Shown here: piece by piece, positions 12,432 through 26,292 of the stretch | Numbering within the stretch: the first letter of the stretch is position 1 | How the letters are laid out: every line of letters begins with the position of its first letter | Assembly: GCA_003339415.1 (NCBI GenBank) | Contig: PDHQ01000152.1 | Coordinates: 18,491 to 82,490, forward strand | Source: Ophiocordyceps camponoti-saundersi (nom. inval.) | Taxonomy: Eukaryota > Ascomycota > Sordariomycetes > Hypocreales > Ophiocordycipitaceae | DNA: 64,000 bases | Reading direction: 5' to 3' | Position numbers and translations under genes: made by a program | The notes under the pieces: model-generated | The model's input: only the letters and a program-made list of their open reading frames with translations | What the model was told of the DNA's origin: nothing | Database searches by the model: none

Positions 12432-15289
12432 TTATTATTATTATTATAGTACTCTAGAGGCTATAAAGGTAGCTGCTAGAACCTTAGTAGTAAGTTGAGT
12501 AGGAAAAACCCTCCTAAAAGAGGTAAAACCCCCCGCTATATAATAGGACCGCGTCCGGCTCGGGGCCGGGCTAGGCGCTCTACGCGTATAAAGAAAGTAA
12601 CTATTAATTACGGTAATATTATATAATATAAGGAAAAATAAGAAAAGATAAATAAGATAAGGAAAAGATAATAGTAGCGGCGGTATATATTACTTATATA
12701 TGCCGGTACGTACCTCCCTAGCTTTTAGGTATATATTACTTAACCCTTAGGTATATAGCTATATACCTCTTTTACGTACGGTATATACCTAAGTATATAC
12801 CCCTTTTTTAAGCTTTCCTAATTAGGAAGCTTTCCTAATTAGGAAGTTAGTTTTTATAAATTAGTAACTTAAGGCTTAAAAGTATATAAAGGAGGGGGGG
12901 TTGCTTTTACTAATATAAGCGGGCTATTATTATCTTATTATTTTTTTAGTAATTTTAATTATATAAGTAATTCTTAGCGCGCGTAACTAGTCCGTAGCTA
13001 ACTTATACTAAAGTAAAATACTCGCTAAACTTAATTTTCCTTAGGCGGTATTTTATATAAAGTATATTAGTACGCTTATTAGCTTTAAGGACTTTTATTA
13101 AATATAAAAAAGTAAGTACTTAGCCCTAGCGTATATTTATATTTACTAATAACTAAGGTAAACTATCTAAGTATAGCTTATATTAAATACGCGAATAATT
13201 ATATTAAATATTAGCTAATTAATAATTTTATTATAGCTAATATTATTTACGCTACGGTTAAAGTTACTTACTAGCTAAGCTTTAATCGTAACGCCTAAAT
13301 AGTAAGTAATATTAAAGTTATATTAAGTTTATAGTAAATCCTATATTAATAAATATAATAAAAAAATATAATTTAGCGCGTTAAAAAAATACGCGCTATT
13401 ACATATTATAATAATTCTCGCGCTAATTAAGTTATATAAGCGGCCGCTAGCTACGTACCGCTTTAAAACTTATAGCCTCCCGCTATTAGGGAGGACTTTA
13501 TTATTAAGGTAACTAAGGGTTTAATTAGCGCTAACTAACTTATCGCTATTATATTAGCTTAGATATAGGAGTAGCGTATTTTCTATATATAAGTAATTAA
13601 CTTTTTTAAATAGTTAACTAAGGAGCTATATTATATTTACTACGTTATTAAGAATAACGCGCGCTTATAAGGAAGCTTATCTCTTACTAATCGTTCTCCT
13701 ATCCTTTATATTTTACCTCTTATTACTAATTCCGCTTTTACTTTAGTACTTATTAAGTCTAAGTTAGAGTCTAATAAGCTTAATAAGCTTAAGATTACTT
13801 TTACCTTAAGTATTAAAGTTACCCCCGCTATTAAGGAGGATATTATTAGCGCCTATATTATAACTACGCCGCCTTTTTATAAAAAGATTTTTAATTTTAT
13901 TTAAGATAGTTTAGTTAATAATATATTTAATAATAAAAACTTTATAATACTAGTTAATAACTATACCGCGTTTAGTAAGGAGGAGAAGCTAGCGGTAAAG
14001 GAGAAGTAAATAGCTTTAGTTTACGCTTATAATTATAGTTAAGGTTAAGGCCGCGGCTAAGGCCGCGGCTATAGTAAGCGTAGTTAATCTTATATTTCGC
14101 GCGGTTAAGTTAATATTTTATATATAGTTAAGATAGTTTAGCTCCGGGGCTAGGTAAGTAGTTAGTAAGATAAATAATAAAATTATCGCTATAGAGCGGT
14201 TTTTATATATTTATTATAAAGCCGAAGGCCTTATCTCCCTTATCTATTTTACTTTTATAAAGTAATATTATAAGGTTAAATTAGCGTAATTATTTAAGCG
14301 AAAGAAACTAATATATAAGTTTAGCTATAAATTAAAAGTTATTAAGCGCTTTAGTAAGGTTATATTAGTCCTATATTAGTTACTAGTTAGTATTAAAAAG
14401 TAGCTTATTTTTATAAGTAAAAATATAATTAAGAAAAATATATAGTATTATCTTATCGCTATTACTATAAGGGTATTATCTTAAAATTATCTTAGGGACC
14501 TTATAAGCTTAGAGAAAGGAATTAAGTTTAATATATCTAGTTTAAAATTATATAAATATTATACTAATAAACTTAGAAAGTTTTTTATAAATATATAAGG
14601 CGGTCTTAGCTTTAAGCTATAGCGGTTTATTAATAAGGTAGCTATAAGATTACTTATATTTTTTAAGCTTACTTTCTCGGGAATATTATTAAAGGAGCTA
14701 CTTTTCTTAAAATTTAATATCGAAGTTATATTACGTACGTTTAGCCTTTAGTTTAAGTTTAGTCTATATTTTATAAAATTCTTCTAAGTCTTATAATACT
14801 TAATATCTCTATTAACGGGGGCGCCTTTTACGCTTATATCTAACTTACCTAGTAGCTTTCTTTATCGTAATATAGATAAGGTTTATTATACTTATATATT
14901 AAAGGTAATAATAAGTATAAGCTATCTAATAAGTAAAATATAAGTTAAGGGGGGGGATAAAAGCCTTTACTTTAATATAAAAAAAAGGGGTAGCCTTATA
15001 AGCTTTAGTAATAACTTTTAAGTATTTAAACTATTTTATAGCTAGCGCCTTTATAATAAGGCTATATAGTTTCCCCCCTAGTTATATAAGTAAGGTAAAC
15101 TAAGATATATTAAATATAATTACTAATCTAATAACTTTAATATATACCTTTCTTACTTTTAATAAAATATAACTTTATATTAATACGGTAATCTTAGTAA
15201 AGGCTAAGTATTAGCGCTTAAGTTTAATAATAAGTTTTAAAAAGTAAAACTTTTATTAGAGTTTATAATATAGCTAAACCCTTAAAAGT

Positions 15290-16060
15290 CTTATTTTTTA
15301 TATAAGCTATACTATCTCTATACTAAGCTAAAGCTAAGTTATATTTATTTTCCTAGCTTTTATAAAGTATATTAACTCGCTTTTAGCTAGCTAAAAGGTT
15401 ATTTTATACTTAAAAGCTTATTATTTATAAATTCGCTACGCTCGCTTAAGTTAAAAAAGTACCTAAGCCTTATTATATCTAATACTAAGTATATTAGTAT
15501 TATTAGCGAAGCTTATTATAAGTAGTCCGGTTATTAAGTTTAGATATTAATATAATAAGGATATATATAATAAGAAAAGGACCGGTAATATAGGGGATTT
15601 TTAAGAAACCTCTTATTAAATTAGGAAAATATTACTAAGCTTATAATTAAACTTAAATTATAAGGTTTTAGTAGTAAGATAAGAATAAATAAACGCTATA
15701 ACCTATTTAGGAAAGCTTAGGTAGTTAAGAATAACTATTAGCTTATTATAAAAAATATAATTAAAAACTTTAATAAAGTTTAGTAAAAGGAGCAAGGCGG
15801 TGCTACCTTAGTTTTAAATAATCTTAATAGTTTTAATAAATATAAGAATTATAATATCGGTAAAGTATTATAGCTTATTACCTATTTAGCTATTTAAGAG
15901 GATATTAGCTATTTTTATTATAAACGCTATTTTCCTAATAATAATTATTTTTAGAACTTTCCTTATTATATTAAGAAGCGAAATTAGCTTATACCCGCCT
16001 AAGGTGCGATATATAGCTAGTAATTTATTTACTTTATAGATAATTATAATATTAAAAGCT
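15290..16060 (-). pseudogene. Decayed LINE reverse transcriptase (ORF2) of B1
   Basis: On the minus strand one frame shows a YKLISLLNIIRKVL block (15993-15952), matching the YRPISLL..GKxLE opening of LINE RT. In the same frame, 161 codons later, comes SFANNTNIL around 15510-15493, matching the SFADDTxLL catalytic box with both Asp codons altered to Asn. KSELIYFIKAR follows near 15370. In LINEs this enzyme copies the RNA at the nicked target. Stops are all TAA/TAG at Gln/Trp-type positions. It is dead, as both catalytic Asp codons now read Asn (AAT). Confidence 0.82.
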
Positions 16061-17537
16061 TTAAATTATAATAAGAAATAGCTGCTATTAATATAGTTTT
16101 AGAAAATCTTTTAGAAGATTTAGATAAGGGGGGGTTTATATTTTTTTAGGAACTTAACTAAGATCTTATTAGGGCTAGCGAATTTCTATAAAGCGATTAA
16201 GAAAAAAGTAAAGTAAATATTATCGGTAATAATTAAATATTTAATATAAAAAGGAGGGAAGGGTTCGTTTAGGATAAGAGGAGGGGCTAAGGTAATAGGA
16301 GTAAGGAAAAATTACTAGCTAAGTAAGATCGCTTTATCTAAGAAAGTAGATATTAAGTTTAAATTAAGGCTTTTCTATAGTATTAGTATATATATAAGCT
16401 TTAATAAGGCCTAGCTCCGAAGCTAAGCTTAACGTTTTATTATCTAAAATATTATTAAGTTTATTAAGATATTATTAAGGAAATTACGCTAGGCGTTATA
16501 GTAAGCCGCGCTAATTATAAACTTTTATACCTTCGTTACTTCCTTATAATCTTACTAGTAAGAGTTAGTAAAGTTAGCTTTCTAATATTTTTAGGCCCGC
16601 TTAGTAGCTATTATAATAGCCGCTATCGCTTAATTCTACTAGTTTTATATTATAAGGTATATATAAACACGTAATAGTACCGTAATCTTTATTATTATTT
16701 CTAGCTAATTATATAATACGGTAATTACTTTTTTTAAGTTTTTAAGTATAAAAATATAATATAATTTAAGCTTAAGTTAATTCTATACTTTAGCTATAAG
16801 TATATTTAAGTAAAAAGAGCGCTAAATCTTAGTTAATATAATATTAAAGCGGAGGTTAATATTTACGTAGATAACTTATAAAATATAGTTAGAGCTAATA
16901 AGGTTAAGGTTATTTCCTTAATATATTACTTAGTAGTTTAGCGTAGCTTAAGCTAAGTTAATAATATTAGTTTATTTATTATATATTTCTTAGGTAACTT
17001 CGCCTAAAAGCGTAATAAGTTTAAAATAAAAGCTAGTTATAAGATTAAGAAAATTAGCTACTTTAGGGGAGGACCTTTTATAATAATCTTATAAGAGGTA
17101 ATAGAGGTTAAAATTACTATATAAAAAGGTAGCTATTAAAGTTAAGTTAAGGTAAAGAAAGTTACGCTATAAGAAAAAGCTAAATTAGATTATTAATAAA
17201 AGTAAATAAATAAATATAATTTATAATAAGAGTATAATATAGAAAAAAATAAAAGCTATATTAAGTATAATAAAAAGTATTTAAAAGGAGGAGTTTAGTT
17301 ATTTATAAATATAAAAAATTACTTTATCGCTAAAGTTTATAAATTTATATAATAAAATACTAAAAAGTAAAGGGCGTTTAAATTAATTATATTATAGTTT
17401 TTATAAATAAATAAGATTATAGCTAATAAGGCTATAAAGCGCGGTATAGATAAAATAGTTACGCTTTTATATATTCTAAAAAAAGGTTTTAATTTTTATT
17501 AGGAGTAAGGGAGGTAAAAGTTTATAATTATATTAGG

Positions 17538-17700
17538 GTAAAGGAGGGGGCGGAAAAAGGGGCGAGGGAGGGGGCGAAGGAGAGTATAATAAAAGGGGAA
17601 AAGGTAAGAGGGGGAGGATAAGTTCCCTAAGCTCTACTACTACCCTATCCGCTACGAGATCTAAAAGTAGCGCCGCTTCCGCCTTAGCCCTTTTTTAATA
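17538..17700 (-). other. G-run tract in LINE B1
   Basis: The plus strand carries many runs of three to five G (for example GGAGGGGGCGG and GGGGCGAGGGAGGGGG) between 17538 and 17620; the LINE's own coding strand is therefore C-rich here. B2 has the same tract at 56700-56775, but B3 has a much shorter one (8275-8350). On the coding strand it would read as a Pro/Ser-rich stretch. It could form a G-quadruplex on the plus strand. Confidence 0.5.
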
Positions 17701-18047
17701 TTAGGGCGGGTTTATTATTTATATTAAAGCGGAGTATAGCTTATAACTATATAGGGGCTATATATAATTACTTCTAAGACTAAATTTTAGTAAAGTTATT
17801 ATTAGTTTAGGATTAAGTTAGCTAGGAGTAGTTTTAAAACTTATAAAGTTAGTATATATAGTTATTATATACTTAATCCTAATACGCTTTTATAGTAAGG
17901 TAGTTTTAGGATTATAAGGCGTAGTTTCCTTTATATAAGATATAGTTCTTAGTATTAGTTTTAGTAAAAGCTAAATATATACTTTCCTTTTCCGGGTACG
18001 CTATAGCTATATATATTTTATAATATAGCTACTTTTAGTAATATTTC

Positions 18048-18457
18048 TATTAGTTAGCCTTTATAGTGTGTATATAGGAGTTAATAGTAATTACTAGTAC
18101 TAAAAGTATAATTCTTCTAGTTTATAATATTTGTTTATATCTTCTCTAAAATAAAGGGAATTCTATATCTACTTATATATAAAATATCCTTATATATACT
18201 CTTTTCTTCTATACTCGATATTAGATTAAGTATAATCTAATCTCTTCCCGAAACTAATCTAATATTAACTAGGAGTCTATTAAAGCTTCTATCTAAAATA
18301 CTATAATAAAAATATAATCGAAACTTACTTTACTTCTTATTACCTAAGTCCCTTTAATATATTTTATATAATATACCCCTTTTCCCCCTATCCTAAGTAT
18401 ATATAAATCTTATTCTATACTTATATAAATTTTAGTTATTCTTATATAAGTTTAATA
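18048..18457 (-). repeat. Left LTR of C (3' LTR in coding sense)
   Basis: The 410 bases start TATTAGTTAGCC and end TTTAATA. It pairs with 23931-24340, differing by C/T and G/A changes. It keeps TGTG at 18066-18069 where the partner has TATA, so the two LTRs were mutated unequally. Confidence 0.9.
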
Positions 18458-18599
18458 CTAGTAACTTTTTCTTTTTTAGGAAGGGGCGATTCCTTAGCCT
18501 ATGCCGAGTTTAGGCGTTTCTCCTACTAGGTTATAAAGCCTTAAATTTAGATATTAAAGGTATTAATATCGATTAGGCGTTCTAGCGCCTTATTTAGAT

Positions 18600-19060
18600 T
18601 ATCCTTAGTTATAATATCTATAAGGTTATCTAAACTATTTATTTATCTAATTTCCTTAACTTTTTAGTTTTTATAAGACTCTTTTATTAATATAATATTA
18701 ACTATTAACCTCTTTTCTTTTATAATCTTAAACTTTATTAAATATTTATATAATAAGTATAAGTTAGTATAGATAATAGTTTAAATTACGCTTAATTTAA
18801 GCTCGGACCGAATTCTTATTAATATTAAGCTAATAAAAATACCGATATTAAAGCTAGCTAATATCCCGTATATTTCGAACGCTAGTATAAACTATATTAC
18901 TTTTTTATACTTTATCGAGCTTTAGTAAATAATATTTCTAAAAAGCGTAAACTTATTTTTACCGCCGGTCTCTTATCTAAGTATAATAATATATTTAATC
19001 TATAAGGATAAGTTAGAGTTATTTATAAAAGAACTATTAATAAAAATATAAAGCTTTATA
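18600..19060 (-). pseudogene. Decayed copia-type RNase H of C
   Basis: On the minus strand a frame reads KLYIFINSSFINNSNL around 19057-19010, matching the FVDxSFANNxDLSSQ block of fungal copia RNase H. It then reads YIIIL, and further on SSIKYKKVI.FILAFEIY (18918-18865), matching the CKRVTRSVLAxExY block. The same blocks occur on the plus strand in A1. In the element this domain degrades the RNA template during cDNA synthesis. Several Gln/Trp-type codons are now stops. Confidence 0.72.
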
Positions 19061-22000
19061 CTATTTAGTAATATAAGGATATATCGTAATTTTTAGTTTT
19101 AGTATTTTTACTACTATTATAGCTTTTTATTAAGCTTCTCGTAGTTTTTTCTATCTAAAAATTATTTCTAAATAATAATAAAAAGATTATAAGTAGCTTT
19201 AGGTTAATAGATAAAGGCGATATAAGCACCTTAGGTATATTATTCGAGGTATTACTAAGCGTAATCTAGGGCGGAGTAGTTAATAGGTTAAATCTTAGCC
19301 GCTTAGCCCTTTTATCGAAAAAAGATTAAACTTAGGGCGAGGTTAATTTAAGATTTATTAAAGTCTATAATATCCCTAATTTAGAGGATAGTTTTAAGTT
19401 TAATATAAAACTAAGCGGTAGTTATTTACTTATCTTTTAGTTATCTAAAAGCCTTTATACTAAATATAAGAGTATCGTTAATTTATAAACTAATAAGCTT
19501 AAAATACGCTTAATTACTATATTTAATAAGGAAATAGGTATCGAAAATTAACGTTTATATTTATAGCTATTAAAAATAGTAATCTTAATAAGTTTAAAAT
19601 TAGTAAATACTAGCCTCCGTAATCTTATATAGCGGCTTAATAATATAGATTATAATATCCGGAGGGTACCGGTCTTTTATCTTAAGAGGAAGCGTAGCGA
19701 TAATAGTTCTTTTAAGGTTAGATTATAACTATAAGTATACTTAAATAATATTATATAAGGCTAATTTAAAGCCTAATTAAAAGGTAGCTAGGGTAAGAGT
19801 AAGAATAAGCTATTAGCTAACTTATTATATTATTAAGAATTAAGTAAGGATAATATCTTTACCCTTATCGCTATAATTTATAATAATAAGCTTAGATTTT
19901 TCGTATAAGTAATTAGTACCCGTCCCCTTAATTTCCTAAACTATATAAGCTTAGAAAATATAAATACTACGATACTTAACGGTATTATATTTTTTAAAAG
20001 AAAAGATATCGCGGCTAATAAAGTTATTAATCTCCTAAATATCTAAGGCCTTAAAAAGTTAGCTAGCTATCGTAATCTTTTTTTTAGCCCGAAGCTTAAA
20101 AGATAATAATATATTATTTTTTTCTTTTTATATTATAAAGGCGTTATCTATAAAAAGATTTCGAGGAATATATATAGTAATCCTTATATAGGGCGTTACT
20201 TAGGATAGTACCGAAGTTAAGTTAATATTAGGAGGAGGCAAAGTCGGCGTTAATTTAGGGCTTTTATATAGAGGTATTAGAAAAAGGCGGATATACGTAA
20301 ATTAGAAAGAACGAAGTTTATATAAAAAATTAATAATAACGTTATAGCTATTAATAAAAAGAAAAGTATATAGTTCTATCTATTTGCTAAGTTCGCGCTA
20401 AATATAAACTTAGCTATTTAAAAATAGCTATAGAATATTAGAAATATCGGGGCTATTTTATATAAATAAAATATTACGGATTATCTATTAAATATAATAT
20501 TTCCGGAGTTTAGTTATAGCTTTTTAAATAGCGGTAGCTTATTATAAAGTAGAAGGGGTTAGAGCTAAGTTAAAGTATATATATAAATAAGCTCTAAAAA
20601 TTAAAAAAGTTAGGATAAGTTTATTAGGTTTTATTATATTATTAATTACTTTTATAGCTATTTATAAGATAGAATTCTAACTAATATTAGGTTAAAATTT
20701 AGCTAAGATTACCTTATAAGTATATCGAAGGGGGGTATAATATTATTTAACTTTCCTAACTAACTAATATACTTTAATAGGGACTTAAGTATATATAATA
20801 CTTAAGGTAGCGGCCTTAAAACGGAACTCCTAAAAGTTAAAGTTTTTTCTAATATTATAACGAATAATATTAGGGGGTCTAAAGTAAATATTAATCTAAA
20901 TTATATAAAGGGTATTTTAAATATTTTTCGTAAAAAGAGATAGGAGAAACTAGGTAGCTTAGAAAGCTATAGCTTAGTTAATAGCGTATAAGATAGCTTA
21001 TTAGTTAATATAGAGAATATCTACGATAACTTTAAAATTAAAATCGCAGTTATCCTCTAGCTTAAATTTAAACTATTAGGGCGCGGGGCTATTTAATTAG
21101 CACTAACGATAAACCTTAAAGATAGCTTTAATAGCTTAGATATTAGTATTATATCTAGCTTAAGTAAGTAATCGGTATAAATAAGATATACTAGGGTGCC
21201 TAAATTATCTATAAATTTAGCATATCTTCTACTTAGTAAGATATAATATTACTTTTTCTAAAAGTAAAAAAAAGAACTAAAAATAACTTTATTTACGTAT
21301 AATAAGGATTTTAGTTATACCGTAAATAAGGTAATTTAAAATATTATGGAAGAATATCCTTAGTTAATCTATATCTACTAAGTATAAGAGGAACGGGGTT
21401 TAAGTAAGTAAGATATAGAATATAATCTTACTTACCGGGGTCGTAACTCGAATAAAGCTAAGGGAGGTAATAGTTTAACTTTTACTAAATTTAATAAATA
21501 CTTAGCTAGTAGTAAACTTATTAAGAGATAGTAAGGGTATAAGAAGCTATAATACTTTAAACTAAGATTAACTTAATATCGATATAGATACCGTACTAGT
21601 ATTAATTAAAATATTTTAGAATATTATCTAAAAATAGCGGTTTATTAAGGTAAAATAAGTAGCGGGAGCTATAATAGGTACGGGCTCGTAAAGGTTATCT
21701 CTTATTAGAAAATATATATATACTAACTAGTATAATATTTTAGCTACCTAAGGTAATATTAATAGTAAGTTTTCTAATAGTTCCGTAATTTAAGGTATAT
21801 AAAATACTTAAGTTAATTATATAAACGATAAAATATAGTATAGAGTTTCGGTAAGTTTATAAAATAGGAGTATCTATTTATTATCGCTATCCTCCTCTAA
21901 TATTTTTTCTATCCGAAGTTTACGAAATAAGCGTTAAAGTTAACTTTTATACCGGTAAAAATATAATAAGCTAGAAATAAATATCTAAATACTTTACGTT

Positions 22001-23930
22001 CCTTTTTTATATATTTAAAAGATTAGTATCTAATCTTACCGTAAACGAAATACTTACGGTTTTATAAGGTATCGGCTCTTAAGTTACGGGTAAAGTTATT
22101 TCCGCTATTATTACGATATCGGTTCGAGGGCCGGTTAAAGGTTTTCTAATATCGGCGATTAAGGTAGAAAGTATCGGGGCTTAGAGCGTTAAGAGGAGGT
22201 AGTAATAAGTAAGAGCTTTAAATATATTACGAGCTATTAAATTAATAAGTTAGGGCTATTTTTAGAGAGGAATAAAGGTCGGATATAAGTATTTTTATAT
22301 TTTTCGTAAGTCTAAAAAATATAAATTCTAATTTAGGAATACCTTAGTAAGCGTTAATAAGAGTTATTCGTAAAAGGGCGTTACTAATATAATCGGAACT
22401 AAGAGCACGCTAATAGAGATTTAATTTATTAAAGAGTTTCTATAAGACTTTATATAGTTTACTCTTAAGGTATAAAGTCCGAATTATTTAGTAAGTAGTA
22501 GATATCTAATCCGTATAATAATAAGAGTAGTTAACGTCTATATTAAAATATTTCTATATTTAAAGATATATATCGCAGAAGGTAAAAGATTAGTTAATAT
22601 AATTAAGATAATACTATCTTACTTAGCCTAAAAGAATATATAGAAAAATTATATAAAAATAAGATAGGTAAATTTCTAATATAAAGTAAATATTTATAAA
22701 AATATAGACCTTATTATTTAAAAGGTTATAAAGTTCGCTTAAGTATATAATATTCTTATCCTAAACTTTAGTAAATTAAGTAATTATTTCTAAATTAATA
22801 TATATATTAGGAAATTTAATCGGGGGTAGTATAAATAAAGTAAAAGCGTCTAGTATAAGTTTATCCTAAAATCGAGGTATTTTCGATAAAAGTCCTCGTT
22901 AATATTAATAAAGTTTTATATTAATATTTAAATAAGGACCTTAGCTATTAATATTAAGTTTAGCTATATTTACTAATAGTTTTTTAATAGGTATATCTAA
23001 TAAGGACTATATTCTTTAAGTAGTAGCTTAAGGGTCTTAGAATAAGTATATTATTAATTACTAAGTAAATTAAACTAGTAAGTTTTAAGATAATATATCT
23101 AGTTATAATATCTAAAAGTTAAGGATAATTTAAATTTAAATATTCCTAGCGTCTAAGCTAAGCTTTAGTTAAGGTACTATATATTATTATAAGGTAAGTA
23201 CGGTAGTAATTTAAGTTTCTATCTTAGTTTCTAGTATTAATCTTATAGGGATTATAAGTTTTAGTTTAAAAAAAGTTTTACTATATACTTAAGCTAGCTA
23301 TATAGAAAGTTTATCTATATTTAGAAGTTTTTTAAGCTCCTTCGGGGCGGGTTCCTTAGATTTGCTAATATAAATTCCTTATCTTATAAGAAAGCTTCGG
23401 GTAAGGTCTCTTATAAATACTTATCCTATTTCCCACGTTTTCGTTTTCTAGCTATTAAAATATTATTAAAAGAGGTTAAATAAAGCGAGATTAGAAAATT
23501 ACTTATTACTTTTAATAAATAAAATAAATCTCGCTATCGCTAGTTTAATTATCTCTACGTTCTTATAGTCTCTTAGTATATTATTATCTTAGCGATCTAA
23601 GTTAAACTAATTTTAATATCGTTTTAGGATCTTAGTATATCTAAATACTTCCTAAGTTAGCTAGTTATAATATTTAAAAAATTTTATTCTATTTTTAAGA
23701 GGGGTGCTTATAATTATAAGTAAGTTTTCGAACTAGCTTTAGATAAATATCGTAAAATATTTAGGTTAGCTTTTTTAAGAGTTCTAAAAGGGGTTTTACG
23801 TAGCCCTTTATTAACTCTTTAATCGATTATAGCTTACCTTTATATAGTTACTTTTATAAGAGTCTGCTATTAGGGTTAATTATTCTATTCTTACTAATTT
23901 ATAATTAACTAAATTTTAACTATTAATTAG

Positions 23931-24340
23931 TATTAGTTAGCTTTTATAATATATATATAAGAGTTAATAGCGATTACTAATACTAAAAGTATAATTTTTC
24001 TAATTTATAATATTCGTTTATATTTTCTCTAAAATAAAGGGAATTCTATATCTACTTATATATAAAATATTCTTACGTATACTCTCTTTTTCTATACTCG
24101 ATATTAGATTAAGTATAATCTAATCTTTTCCTAAAACTAATCTAATATTAACTAGGAGTTTATTAAAGCTCTTATCTAAAATATTATAATAAAAATATAA
24201 TCGAAACTTACCTTACTTCTTATTACCTAAGTCCCTTTAATACGTCCTACGTAATATACCCTTTTTCCCCCTATCCTAAGTATATATAAATCTTATTCTA
24301 TATTTATATAGATTTTAGTTATTCTTATATAAGTCTAATA
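23931..24340 (-). repeat. Right LTR of C (5' LTR in coding sense)
   Basis: The 410 bases start TATTAGTTAGC and end GTCTAATA, followed by the duplication atttc. Reading leftward on the minus strand, the bases inside it are CTAATTAATAGTTAAAA. These resemble the bases following the A-outer and F 5' LTRs, and may be the RIP-altered primer binding site. Confidence 0.9.
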
Positions 24341-25466
24341 ATTTCGCTATATACTTATATTAATAATATTAGTAATATTATCGGGGTTATATTATATTAT
24401 TATAAACTTTTATATAAGAGATTTCTATATTTATAATTAGGTTATTTTATATAAGTTTATTAGCGTTTATTATATTAGTAATTTTTAGGATAATATAAGT
24501 ACGCGTAGCTTCCTTATTATAAGGCTAGAGCGCTTAAACTTAGGCGATATTAATTTTATTATATTTCTTAATTTATTATAAGAGTATATTTTAGTTATTA
24601 TAAGCGGCCCTTACTTATACTCCTTTCGCTATAATAAAGAAAGTTTTCTAGCTATAAACCGCCCCCTTACCGAAAATAATAGGGATTTACTTAATTAAGC
24701 TTACTTATCTTTTATATTCTAAATAGAATATAATTACTATATTTTTACTAAGAAGTCGTCTCGTAGCTAATATAGCTTTATATTTTAAAGCTATATTTAT
24801 AGCTTATATAATTTTTTATAAAGTTAGCTATAAGGTATCTATATTAATTATAATATTTTTTATAAATATAGTAACTTCTTTATTAAAGTAATTAAAGATA
24901 GGTTTAATTACTATACTATTAGTAATAGCTATAGAAGCTTATAATAGCTAAGTTAAACTAATATTAAAGCTAATAGTTTATAAGAATACTTTTTATATAG
25001 CTTAAGTAACTATTTTCTTAATTAACTTAATAATCTTAAGTAAAAGTTAAGTAATATTTTAGTTTAGGGGGGTTACGAATTTTTTATAAAGTTTAGCTTT
25101 AAAAACTATTATAATATTCTAAGTATTAGAGAACGCTATAGTAAGTATTACCGCGGCTAGTTTATTATAAGCTTCCTTTATATTATTATTATAAAGGTCC
25201 CGTACTTACTCCGCTTCTCCTTTTATTTTAATACTATTATTATATTATCCTTAGCCGGATTAGGGGTGCTATAGGGACTATCTTAGTCCCCGCGTACCCC
25301 TATTTATAATTATAGGCGCGTCGCCTGCCCCTTAGGCCCTGGCTAAAGCCGCTACGGGCGCTATTAACTCCTTCTTAGTAATAAATATATAGTAAAGAGC
25401 GAAAGATTAAGTAACGGGTCCTATCCCGTTTTCGTAAAAGGTTAAGATATATTATTTATAATATTA

Positions 25467-26290
25467 ATATTATTATTTACTTAATATATCTTAGCTTTAA
25501 TACTATTTTAAGCTTACTACTTACTAATAAGCGATTAATAAATATATATTAAATTTTTATATTTTTTTATAAAATAGAAAAAAACTTATATATAATTAAG
25601 ATTTATATTATACCTAGCTTAAAGATATATATTTAAAGCTTTTAACTAAGCTTTTAAGTAAAGAAAGAGACTCGCCTTAAAGACGCCTAACCTTATAATA
25701 AAATAAAGTTCTAGTAAAAACTAAACTAAGATTATAGCTACCTTTTTATAAAATATAGCTAATATAATTATATTATAAAAGTTATATAAAGAGATAATAT
25801 AATTATAAGTATAAATTATAAAATTTTAAAGTTAATTAACTTAAAAAGATTAAAACTTAGATATAGAAAAGATTTATTAAGAAATATTAACCGCGTTTAG
25901 AATTAGTAAAAAATTACTTATCCTAACTTAAAAAGCTGCTTAAGATACTTTTTCGCTAATTACCTTAATAAGATAGCTAAACCCCTTTTACTTTAATATT
26001 ATAAAAGTTTATTATAAAAAAGTAAGTAAGCTTTTAGGTAAAAAAAAGAATTTTAATACTTTTTTTATAAACTTAAAAGATAAGATAGGTTTAATAAGAT
26101 AATTTTCCGCGATAAGTAAGATAAGATAAGCGTTTATTCTATACCTTAAAAAAGAAAGCTTATAAATTATTAGAAACCTAGTATAACTCGAAGAAATGCT
26201 TTTTTTTAAATTAGCTAAGGTAGTTTAATATTTAAAGTCTGCTTACGAAAATCTAAATAAATTCGCGGAAACTATAAACTAGCTTTATAA
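25467..26290 (+). other. Flank of B1: A-outer leader and/or 5' end of element G
   Basis: The sequence to the right of B1 must at first continue the A-outer leader, since B1 inserted there. Gag-like sequence of gypsy element G follows from about 26290. I cannot find the G 5' LTR or the exact border between A-outer and G. A frame just before gag (26100-26290) may be the gag N-terminus. No other feature is seen. Confidence 0.4.
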
Positions 26291-26292
26291 AC

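Larger units (their letters stand above)
18048..24340 (-). mobile_element. C: complete Ty1/copia-like LTR element, 6293 bases
   Basis: Two 410-base LTRs bound the element, with atttc on each side (18043-18047 and 24341-24345). The empty site is seen in B2 at 57195-57210. The minus strand is coding: an A/G tract lies just inside the left LTR (18458-18480, read on the minus strand as AAAAAAGAAAAAG), and copia RNase H motifs lie near 18880-19060. C is richer in G and C than the DNA around it, in keeping with being a younger insertion. Gag and integrase should lie between about 20500 and 23900, but I could not place them by eye. Confidence 0.85.
12432..25451 (-). mobile_element. B1: full-length Tad-like LINE, split by element C
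   Basis: This is a non-LTR retrotransposon on the minus strand. Without C (18048-24345) it is 6722 bases, against 6741 for B2. Read on the minus strand it runs from a GC-rich 5' leader (about 25440-25260), through ORF-like sequence and the reverse transcriptase (about 16060-15290), to a 3' end with TAA repeats beside the left duplication (12432-12447). It has no LTRs or terminal inverted repeats. The TAA tail, 15-base duplication and RT motifs agree on a LINE. Tad clade is inferred from the form of the RT and the fungal setting. Confidence 0.85.

Noticed and set aside
14200..17540. Long plus-strand frame in LINE B1
   Set aside because: Its stop density is that expected by chance. The minus strand holds the LINE RT boxes 161 codons apart in one frame, and the (TAA)n tail fits the minus sense.
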